A stretch of 64,000 bases of DNA from JBJSXJ01 sp044235425 (GTDB taxonomy: Bacteria > Planctomycetota > Planctomycetia > Pirellulales > Pirellulaceae): contig JBIIHW010000012.1 in assembly GCA_044235425.1 (NCBI GenBank), positions 61,881-125,880 on the forward strand. Direction: 5' to 3'. The position numbers were made by a program, and so were the translations under genes. Shown piece by piece: positions 48,101 through 60,100 of this stretch. The notes below the pieces were generated by a model. The model made no database searches. It had not been told where the DNA came from and saw only the letters and a program-made list of their open reading frames with translations. Each line of letters starts with the position of its first letter. The stretch's first letter is position 1.

Positions 48101-51100
48101 GTGTCACCACCACATTCGCTGTGCCCGTCAGTGCAACTCCATTGATCGCGGTGAGCTGCAACAGATCGCCGCGATCGAGATCACGATCGGCGCCGGCCCC
48201 GGTGTCATCCAAAATGACGTTCTGGCCAGCCAGCTGAGCATCCTCGCTCACCGTGTACTGGTTGGGGAATGCCTGCGGAGGGTCGTTGACCCCCGTGACT
48301 TGGATCGTGACGTTCGCCGTGTTTGATGGCAGAACTCCATCCCACGCGGTGTAGGTGAAACTGTCCAGGAAGATGTCGCCCACGGCGAGTGCATCGAGGG
48401 TGGACGAGGGTCGTGGGTCGTAGAGGAAGCTGCCGTCGGACAGCACGGTGAGCAGTGCGCCCGAGGGCAAGGTGATTCCCGTGCCGACATTGGCGGCCAA
48501 GCCGTTCACTTGGTAAATGCTGATTCCGGCCGGCGCCGTATCGGCATCCGTATCGTTCGCCAGCAGACCCAAATTGGCGGTGATCGAAATATCCGCCTCT
48601 TCGCTCGTCGTGTACGCCGCCACCTGAACCGGATCGCTGGCGGTCGGATCGGCATTCGCGACCGGTGGAATGCCTGGCAAAATCGTGATGCGGTAATCTT
48701 CGACTTCGCCGCCGACGGCCAAGCCGGTAGGTAACAATCCGCCGGTCGTGCTCAAGCGGAAGCGAGCGTAGGTGGCACCCGGTGCAGCACCGGCGAGTGT
48801 GCGAATCGTGAAGGCATTATTGCCCACGACGGCCGCGGCACTCTTGATGATCTGCTCACCCGGATCCAGCCAGTCACCATCTTGGTTGTAATCGATCCAA
48901 GCATCGATGAAGCCAGTACCCGACGAGGTGACATTTACGATCGTGTCGAGATACTCGTTGAACAAATGGCCAAAGCGATCGCCACCGACTGGCTGCACAC
49001 CAAAGACGACGCCATTGTCATCTTGAGCGTTGAGCTGCAGAGTGCCGCTGCCCGCGTTGGTGGCTTGAGCCGAGATACCCGAGCGACGAATCGCATCGAC
49101 CATCCCGTTGACGATGTCGTTTACGGTCGACGTCGCCGTGAACTGAATCACGGTTCGACCATCAATCACCGACGCATTATTGTCAAATTCGTATAGCTTC
49201 CAGTTGGCTGGGTCATCGATTGGACAGAGGTCGATGCCGCGATCGCACAGCCAGAAGACATTGCCATCGGCGATATCGGGGTTGCCATTGGTGTCCAGTC
49301 CCACGGTGATCAACTGCCGTCCGTCGGCGCCCGTCTGCGACAGGCCGGGCGAGAAGGTCAGATTGACACGCAGATCGGTGTCGTCGCCGTTGGCCTGAGG
49401 ATTGGGCATAGCGAACGGATCCGCGTCGATCGTCGCTCCGAGGAAGAGCGGATTTGCGGCGCTGATCGTGTGTCGCGCCCCATCGTTCGCTTCCACGGTT
49501 GGATAGCGTCCGGCACCTGAAAACGGATCTGGCGAGTCGCCGTAATCAACCCCTACTTGCGGCATCAAGATCGTGAACTTCGTCTGATTACTAGGCTGAT
49601 TTCCGCGTAGCAGATTTCCATAGCCATCCTTGATGGCTGGCAGGAAGAAGTTGGAGACACCCAAAATCGAAGCCGGCGTTGTCGAGAAATCGAGTGCCGA
49701 ACCATCGCGGTTTTGGAAGTCTACATAGACGGTTGAGCCACCACGGAGCGAGGCGGTAACACCCGTCAAACGACTGCCAGCATTTTTATTGATCGCGTCA
49801 ATGATCTGAGCTGCCATTTGCTCGTCACTGTACGTCACATCGGGAATGAAATTCACCACCACAGCTCCGCCGGGAACACCGGTGAGGGTGAGCGGCGAGT
49901 TCGGGCCGAGCGTCGTTGTGTGACGGCCGGTGTCGTCAAGCTGTACCACACCGCGTCCCAGATTCGTTGTGCCTCCCAGGCACGAGACGCCATCGTTGGT
50001 GCAGAGTGCGGCGTTCTTGATCGCGGCTACGATCGAATCGGCAACCGCGTCGACCGTGGCACGTGCATCGAAGAAGATCGGCAGTCGACCCGCGGTCACG
50101 CCATTGTTCAGAGCATTGTCCTCGAACTCGAACGATTGGCTGCGAGTGCCATCGTCGATCGTAAACGAGTCCCCATCGCGTAAACCGAGGATAATCTCCT
50201 GCGTCTGCAGAATGATGCCATCGGTCGACACCGTATCTTCGGGGCTGGTTCCCAAAATCACCAAGCCATTGACCGGGTTATTCGCGATCGGTGGGCTCAG
50301 GGACAATCCAGCACTCGTAATCGCCGTCAGCACCGCGTCAGCAACTTGATCCTGGCTCATGCTGGTGAGGAAAGGAACCAGGAGATTATCGGGGACGAAA
50401 TCGTTATTCGCGTCCGTGAAACGGCCATCATTGTTGAACTCGAATACCACTTGCCGCGTGCCATCGCTGATGGTGAACAGCAAGCCGTCGGGAATTGCGT
50501 TTCCGGCTGGAACTTGAATCGCCAGCGACGAGGGCAGCACAATCTGCGTGTTGGTTTGCACGCCGGGCTTGCCTTGCAGCACAACGCTCGGAGCACTTGA
50601 AGCGTCCACCACGTATTCCGTTGTGCCACCGATGAGCAGATTGCCGTTCGCGAACTGCGTGGGCGTGAGTCCCAGCCCATCGGCGGTAACCGCTGCGGCG
50701 ATCTTCGTGGTCAAGTCTTGCTGGGTGTCCGCACTCGTCAGCGCAATCAACGTCGTCCCTGGCAGCGGTACTCGACCGCTAAAGTCAAACAGGAATCGCT
50801 GCTGCGTCGTCACGCCACTCACCGTGCGGCGCACATCAAAGAACTCGCCATCCGCAATGCCCGCGATAAACATCGTGCGTGTGGCCACCGTGTTCGTCAC
50901 ATCCAACGTATGCTGTGAACCAGCTTGCAGCGAGATCACACCGTCGCCGGCATTGAGTGCGGGGAGGGCTAGATTCGAGAGGCTGATGGCGAGCGCCAAG
51001 TTGTCGGCGATGACATCGAGCGTATCGGTCGGATTGTACGCCACTGCCGTATTTCCGGGCTTCACACCCGGCGAATTCACCACATTATCGAACTCAAAAG

Positions 51101-54100
51101 TAATCGTTCGATTGAGGGCTGTGTTCGAGATGCGAATGGTTTCACCATCCGTGATGCCGCCTGCACCCAGGCCTACCGCTGGCAAATTAATGCTGAGCGG
51201 GCGCTGAGCGAAGTTCAGTGTGAGCGTGGAACCGGCCGTTGTCACCGAGGCCGTCGAAGTCGCGCCTATGTGAATCTCACCTCGGCCCAAGTACCGCGGC
51301 TGCAAGCCCACCAAGCGATTGCCGTCGATGGCTGTCTGCAAAGCGGCTACCGTGGCAATGGCCAAATCATCCTGGCTGGCGTTCACAACGAACGGAATCG
51401 CCGTGTTCCCTGCGGTGACACCGCCACTACTGTTGTATTCAAACGTTACCGTTCGCTTCCCGTCACTCACCGTGAACTTCTGTCCGTCGGTGATACTGCC
51501 CGGAGCTAGACCGCCACCAGCCAGCGGGACCAGCAGCGAGAGCGTCTGCGGAACCTGCATGCGATAGCCCGCTTCGTACTCGAACGTCACCTTCGCCCCG
51601 GTGCCGTCGGTGATCGTAAACGTCTGCCCATCGGTCGTCGTCGCTCCCGTGGGCGAATCAATCACGATACGATCGCGATTGTTGAGCTGGATTTCGTAGA
51701 CACTGGCATCGTTCCACAAACCGGCCAGCGGCGTGAGGATGATCGTGCGGGTCAGCGAGTCGTAGCTGAACGAATAATCGAAGCCCTCACGGAGCATGCG
51801 ATTGTCTTGGTAGAGCGTTACGCCGGCGCCAACCAGGGTCACGGCCACCCCATTCTCATCGATCGTCACCGGGCTGGTGAGAATCGTGTTGCTGTCCGCC
51901 TGGGTGCCGGGGAACGGATTGTCCGCTCCAAAGGTGTCTTGGATCTGCACGCGGAATTGCGAGTAAACACCACTGGCCAGTCGCACAACGGTGGCGGATG
52001 GATCCTGATCGATCGCCAAGGCATCATTATCCTTCGGACCGAGCAGTTCCGCCGTGGGACTGACGAAGTCAGCGACGTCGAGTGCACCACGATCCTTGAA
52101 TACGTTGTCGCCTTGGCCTTGTGCGTTGGCGACAAACGGATTATCGATTCGCAGCGTGCCGCGATTATCTAGTTCAGGGGCCGCAATGGGCGACGAAGGC
52201 AATCCCAGAGGCGCCTTCACTCGATTCGCAAAATCCTCGCGATCCTGAATCGAACTCACCGCACTATCAATCACCCGCGACGGCGCAATCGGATAGTAGT
52301 TGCCGTTCTCGGGATTCACAAACAGCGGCTCGTTGTTGCCCAGCTGAATATTGAAGTCGATGCCCGGTGCCGAGGTGGTTGTTGTCGTCAGCGTGTGCTG
52401 GAAGACCGAGCCGGAAACGACCGAGGCAGTACCGAAGGTGGTCGATGACAGATTGACAAATCCCGAATTCAAATTCGCAAAGATGTTGTTGACGAGCGTC
52501 GGTCCGGAGCGTTCTGAAGCGAGTACGCCCGTTTCGAGCAGGACGTTGCTGTTGTTGTCGCCTGCGGGAGTCAGCTGAATCGGTCCCGACAAAACGCGGA
52601 CTTCCGCGACGTTCAAGAGGGTTACCCACTGTTCGCCCCATGCGGCCACACCGGTTGCGGGCCGATCGTGCGACCAGGCGTTGGGGCTGGAGTCGAGTCC
52701 GTTCGGTGGATAGAGTGCCGGGCCGCCATCGGAACCAGCCGGGCCACCCATCGCTCGAGCGATCACGCGCGTCAGCGGGCTCGCGTTCCCAAAAACGCCA
52801 TTGGGCAGCGACATGCCGTTGGACAGAGCCGCCGCACCATTGATCGCGTTCGCCGTCGCCACCGCCGTATCCGCTCGACGGAATTCGGCCGGATCTTGGA
52901 CAATCGCAATCGCGCCGGGAATCGTCGCGCCGCCACCGTTGGTGTATTCAAAGATCGCCGTGTTACCCGCCACATCGCGCACCAGGAAAGCCGAACCTGC
53001 GGGATAGGTCGTTTGATTCACCAGCAAGGCGGCAGTGTTGGGATGCGACACGTCCAGCGACATCGTGTACTGGCCGAGCGTAGTCGCCGTTTGACGATTG
53101 TTCAAACTACGAGCGTCATAGCTGCCATTGCCCGCGGCGCTGACGGCAACGTAGTAGCTGCCGGATGCCGTCGCGGTGAAGTTCAAGTAGGATTCCGTCG
53201 ATGCCGTTTCACCCGGTGCGGCATTGTCGTCGCTGCGAGCGACTTCCTGGCCCTGCTCATTGAACAAGCGAATCAGTGTGTTCAGCCGGCCTTGCACTGC
53301 CGGCGTGTCGAGATCGATTTCCACTCGATCCGCAATGTCCAAATGGAAGCGATAGAAGTCGACATCCAGGGAGGGATCGAGTCGGTAGGTCGGATTATCG
53401 CCAATGCTACCGGTGACCGTGTAAACATCCGGCTTCATCTGGCGACCTTGTTTCGTGTCGATCGCCGTTTCAATCGAGTCATTCGACTCGGCGTAAGCCT
53501 GAGGGAAGAGTGCCGCCGTACCATCTTGTCCGACGATCGTGTTGTTCACGATGCGAGCAAACGGAACGGGCGCGAGCGCCAGCGGCAAGCGGCGCAGCAT
53601 GTTCGCCAAGGCACTTACCATGCCAAAGTTCTCGATGTGATCGACATAGACGGCCGGCAGTCCATCGAGCTGGCTGCTGACTGTCACACCCAGGTCGTCC
53701 GTATTGAGTGAAGTGAAGTTGGACGTGAGAATCGAGGAGTTGATCGCATTGGCGATCGCGCGAGCCATTTCCCGCTGGCTATATCCCGTACCGCGGCCGA
53801 GGTAGAGCGTGCCGCTGGATTGACGATAGAAAATCGGCACGTTGGCGGGATTGTAGCCATTCCCGCCAATTTCGCCGCTTCCGGTGCAGACCGGCGTGGT
53901 GTCCGAGCCGCCGCCGATATCCTCGAATTCGAAGGTCACTGTGTTGCGGCCCATCTGCAGCGTGAACGTTTCACCGTCCCGATACTGATCACCCGCCGTA
54001 TCGCCATTCGCCGTGCTCGACGCCTCGGTACAGATCGGGCGTCCGGGAGTGATCCCATCGTCGGGGATCCGCGTGCGAATCTCGACCGGTGCCAAATTAC

Positions 54101-57100
54101 CGCTCACATGGATGCCGCCGAGTCCATTTTCAGCGAGCAGATTGTTGGAGACGGTAGCGCCGGGAGTGAAACCGCCACCCGGCAAGCTATCGCCGGCGCG
54201 ATTATTGAGAGCCGGGAATTTGATGGCCGCGCCCGGATGACTGTTGCCGGCGGGCACGGGCACGTTCGGAGTGCGATCGCGTAGTCCAGCATCCACCACG
54301 ATACCGAAATCACGCGAGAACGTAACGGTGTTGGAATCGATGAGGAGTTGGCCTTGATCGCGGTAGGTATTGCTATCCCCCAGATCCGTGGTGTGAATTG
54401 CATATACGGCACTTGGCGGAATCGGATCACCCGCCTTCAGCACCACGTTTCCGGTCACGTTGCCGAAAATGTGCACTCGATTGTCGCGCGCATCTCCACC
54501 CGTAGCACCGGCGACTGACCCGTCCGCGGACGCAGCTTGCAGGGAGAGCACGCTGCGCACTTGGGGGCTGTTGATCATCGCGCGGATCTGAGCCGCGACG
54601 TCTGCCGCACTCATCGAGGCATCAAACGTTACCGGTACGTTTTCGGGATTAAACGACGGGAAAGCCCCCGCCGGATCGTTAAACTCGAAGGTGAGCAAGT
54701 TGATGCCATCACCGAGCGTGAAGGTCTGACCGTCGGTGAGTTCCGCGCCGGGCACAGTGTACAGCGTCACTTGTTCGGTTAGTCGATCATTCGTGTCAAT
54801 AGAACGGTTAAGAATGAGCGTGACCGGGTTAGGATTTTGGCCGCTGCCGAAGTTCGAAGCGCGGCGCATTTCCACTTGATACGGCCCGCTGGCAATTTCA
54901 CCTTGAGGTGATTCGATCGAGTTCGGGTTCTGCACAAAGGTGGGAGTGCCCGAGGAGGTCAATCCGGGCCGGGTGACCATTTCACCACGCTCGGCGAATC
55001 CGATGATCAGATCATCAACATAGGCACCTGCACGCCGGTCACCGACGCCGTCGGCCTGGAAATTAAACCGCAGCTGCAGGTTGCTTTGGTTCGCGAAGCG
55101 CGACAGATCAATTCGTGCCTGGCGCCACTCGCCCGAACCATTAAACAAGGGCCGAATACGGGCATCCCGGAGCTCGTCCGCGTTGCTGGAAGCCACGAGT
55201 GTGCTGCCACCCACGGCATCATCCACGAAGACGCGGAAGTCGTCACCCGCATCATCGACAGCGAGGAAATAGGTGAAGTAGAACACGGGCTGGTCCCCCG
55301 CCGAGTAGCCTTCGAGGCTGAACGGGTTAGAGACCATATCGCCCCGAGCGGGCAGTCCGGAAATGGTTTGGTAGCCACCCGCTGGGTTGCCAAAGTGGAA
55401 GCTATCGCCGCCACCCGAGTTGTTACCTGTGACCGCGTGATTCTCGACCGAGATCTGGAGTGAGTAGGTCGTTCCCACCTGAATCGTGCTGTCAAAACCG
55501 GAGGTGGTGTTAACAAACCCGCCGTTCTGAGGAACGGTTGGGAAGCGAGCCACGCCGACAACGTACGTGCCAGCCGCCAGGTTAGTCTCAATGTAAGAAT
55601 CTAAAACAGTGCTGCTACCACCCGCTCCAGGATCAAATGTCAGGGGGTCATCATTCTCATCGATCAGCAGCCCGGTATCGGCATTCCAGAGACCAATCCA
55701 GGAATCTAAACCACCAGTGGTGAAGTCGATGTCGAGGATCACTCGGGCGCCATCCGTAGGCACCACAAATCGATAGTAATCGTAGGTACCATCGCCCACG
55801 CCCAGCACGGTAATGTGGGGAATGGTTTGCGACGTGTTGACCAACTCGTCGCCAATATTGGCATCAAACAGAGTATTCCAGGCGGCACCATCGATGTCCT
55901 GCGGTGTGAACAGGCTATCGTTGTTCTCCGCATCGAAGACCAGCCCCGGACCGCCAGCTCGACTCCCGTCAAACGTCGGATTCAAGCCGCGTCCAAAATT
56001 GCTCGGCCCCGGCTCGGCATTCGTGATCTGCCATAGGTTATCGCCGGTGCCGGCGAAGGTCGGATCCAAGAGTGGTCCCATGATCGGTGGTTCAGCCGTC
56101 GCACCACCTTGCACATCAATGTGATCCTCCGCAATTCGTCGCACCGTATTGATTGGCTCCAGTCGCACCAGCGGATCATCACTGTCCAGCGTTGTAAATT
56201 GCGTTAACTCGCTTGGAATCCGCTGATTATGGAACACCGCCAGGTAATAGCTACCGCCGTTGGTCGGGACCTGCACAGGTCCAATGAACGCATCTCCCTG
56301 ACCGGCACTGCCGCGGGACAAGTCGGCCAGATCGGAGCCCGACAACGGCCGCGCTTGATCATCCGCGATATTCGAATTGCGACCAATGAGCACTAGACGA
56401 CCAAAACTGTCATACACCGCCAAGTTCGTATTGGCGCGCGTCAGTCCGTCGGCGTAGTCGACATCAAACGTGAGAGGTACCGTGAGCGGCGGGGCCTGCG
56501 TGTTACTGAGCAGCGTGTAGTTCGTGTCAAAGCGGTAGAAATCCACATCCCCAAAGCCGGTGAGCGTACCACCAATCGACAACGTGGAACGGTCGGTGGT
56601 GAGCAGGTTGCCGATGTACTGCGGACCACGCCCCGTCGGCGTGACTCCAGCAATAAACGTTCCATTGTCGACCTCGGGCTCCAATCCCGCTGCGACTTCC
56701 GAGTTCTCACCGACTTCGCCGGTCAGTGGTGAGTGCGCCGGCAAGCCCTGCGCGACGATGCCGTTGGTCGCATAGCGGATGTCGGCATAGCGAATCACCG
56801 AGCCCACAAACTCATCCAGCTCGCGCATGCGCAGCGAAACACGATATAGCCCCTTGGTCAGTCCCGTATCGGTCAGGCTGAGATCCGGCCCGTTGCTTCG
56901 CACCCGGAAGTGATAGGTCGTTTGCGTGCCCACATTCCCCGGCAACACGATCCGCAGTCCGGCATCACGGCTATTCTGCGTGTCAAAATCACGCTGGCCG
57001 GCCGCCGACTTCTGCATCGGATTGACGAACTGCGAAGGCACCGTCGGATCCGCATAGAGCAGACTAGGATCTGCGCCCTCGGCCGCGCTATCATTCGACC

Positions 57101-60100
57101 GCGCGAGTACCACACCATCGGCATTTAATAGCTCGACAACCGTATCCAGCGACTTGCTGGTGCGATCCACATCGATCCAGACTTCCGTTCCTGCGTAACC
57201 GAGGAAGCTGTAAATGTCGACGTCGTGCGGATCGCTCAAGTATCCCTGCACCGAGAAGCCCAATCGCAGATTCTCATCACCCGCCTGAATCGATGCGGCG
57301 AGATTACCTAGCACCTGCGCCGTAACGATCGAAGCGTTGGAACCAGGAGCGATCTCGGCCGCCGATTCCGTTTCGATCACATAGTCCACATTGCGATCGT
57401 TGGAGTTTTGATCCAGGAACACGCCACGCCAATCTCCGGCCACCGGAATCGAGGCGATGCCGTTGTTATTGGTGTCTTTTTGTGGCGCGTTATCGGGTTG
57501 TAACCCTGCCCCGATCGAGTCGTCTGAGAGCGAGGTGAGCACCACCGGATGTCCCGGTTGTCCCAGCACGTAGATCGAACCGCCAATCCGATCGACGATG
57601 TCGAGTGGCGTGCCCGTGGCCGTCAATCCCGTGCCCGCGTTCGGATCAAAGCTGCTGCCCGGTCCCGCGAACTTGACGACCAAACTTTCCGTCGGTGAAC
57701 TCTGCAGCCGCAAACCGCCCTGCGAATAGATATTGTCCACGGATACCGTACTGAAGACCACGTGTACGATGTCGGTGTCGTCCCAGATACTTTCCGTTTG
57801 CAGCTTTTCACCACGCACAACAAGCGCGTTGTAACCGTTCCTTGCGAGCCGGTTGGCGCGAATCAGCGGACCACTGTTGTCGTCATAATTCGTAAACCGT
57901 TCGACGAATCCCGTCTGACGCCCGATGTCGGCCAGATTCGCGGCATTCATCGAGTTGACGTCGATCGTAATCGCCGCCTGCGGGCCACCACCCAGAATCG
58001 TTTGATCGTCGTTGTTGCGTAGCACATTGTTGACGATGATCGGCTGCGAACCGCGCACGAAGATGACCGCCGAGCCGTTGGCTAACCGGCCCAGTCGATC
58101 GCCCGGCCCTTGACCGCCTTGACCGGTAGAACTGCGTTCCACCACGCTGTTGGTGAGCCGGAATGTACCCTGCTGTACTTCCAAGACGTCGAACGCTTTA
58201 AAAGTACCCTCGATCTTGGTGATACCACCGCCGTAGGCCAGGAAGGCATGGTCGAGGCTAGTCGAACTCGTCTGACCAACATAGATGCCACCCCAGTCAC
58301 CCGGATTGGGCAAGCGTTCGTTGACGCCCTGACTGTTGTCGTTATTCGTGTCGAACGTACCACCAGCGCCAAAACGATCGTCCATCTTCGACGTGAAGAT
58401 GACATCCTGACCGTTCGACGCTTCGGCCAGCAGCTGTCCACCAAAGCTGACTTCCAGTCGCGCTCCTTCGAGCTTCACGACGGTACCGGGATCGATACTT
58501 AGCCGGCCATTCAAGCGCGGACGCAGCACTTCGCTCCGCGCGATATCGAGCGCTCCGCCCAAGGTGGAACCGTTGTCGAAATAGGAAACATCCGCAGCAT
58601 TGATCTGGGTGACGAGGTCAAAGTTCAGGCCGTCCGTGCTGCGGTAAACGCGTCGCGCGACAAAGCCAGCTGGTGCCGCCGGCAAATTGCGCAGGACCAC
58701 TCCACCGATCGATCCCAAAGCGGCCGCATTTGTGGCCTCCGACGCCGGCCCTTCATAGCCATCGGCATCCACCAGCGTCAGCCGGTAGGAATACAAGCCT
58801 GCGGCCAAACGCCCCGCTGATACTGGAGTGACTGTAATCAGTGACGTGGGCAACTTGGTGCGATCGAGAATCGGCCCACCCGGCGTGCCCTCCACTTCCA
58901 GATTCTCGGGAATGTAGTGCACGATATCAGTGTCGTCGAAACGGCCCTGCCCGGTAAGCGTCTTCGTTGAGGTGCCCGACGTCGTGGTGATGCGCACAAA
59001 CAACCCGTTGATCGAGTTGTCCAGGAGCAAGTTGCCATGGATCATCGGCCCCACGCGGTTGTATTCCGGCGTGAACTGCCCCGACAACTGATACTGCGGC
59101 GTGTTGAAGTACGTTTCCGTGAAGCTCGCCGGATCGGCGGACATCGCCGAGTCCGCGCTTTGTGTGATCTTGTTGAACGTCAACGTCGGTCGCGATTCAC
59201 TCATCTGAATCGGCTGCACGACCTGACCAATCGAATCCACGTTGACAATACCGCCGCCGTAGCGAATGTCGGCGTTGTTGACGTAGTTGAGGAAGATGCC
59301 CTGCGACTCATAGTCGGTCGCTTGCCCCTTGACTCGATCCAGATCGTTTTTGAAGGCGATACCGCCCCAGTTGCCCTTGGCCGGAGTCGTTGCTGACAAG
59401 AACGTATCCAGCCCAATTGTCTGATCGAACCATGACGTGAAGTAGACACTTTGCTGAGGTGTACCGAGCACCTGCAGGGCCGCACCACTGCGATCCACAC
59501 CGAGCGACGAGCTACCGACGCCGATTCGCGCCGCGCGCAATTTGAAAATCGCTCCCGCATCAATCATCACCGTCACGCCCTTGGGCACTTCCATCGTCGT
59601 GCCATCGCTAAGCGTCTGTCCGGGTAAGCTGCCGAAACCGACTTCATAGGCAAAGTTGTCGGCCAGCGTCTCCATCTTGCCGTCCGAACCGCCGTTCCCC
59701 ACGATGCGCACAATGTCACCCGGCTGAGCCGCCGAGAAGGCACTCGGCACCGTCGTCGAGGAGACATTGTTGAACGGCCGATCCTTCGACCCGTCGGCAT
59801 TGGGACCGGCCGACTTGTTCACGAAAATCGTCTTGCCATTAAGCTTCAGCCCAATGATGTCGGTGCTGAGTGTCACCAGACGATCACCGGTAAACGTGAG
59901 CAGATTGTTGCCCACGCCGCCCACGGTGACCACGCTGCTGTTGAATCCGAGTGCTCCATTGATAGCAGCTGCAAGCTTACCCGCGACCGTCGCGGCACTC
60001 TCGCCCGGCAACAGATCGACCGCTACGTTACCCGAGCCCACGCCACCCGTGGTGTTGATTTCAAACCGCCGGACTACGCCCAAGAAATTCGTGATCGTGA

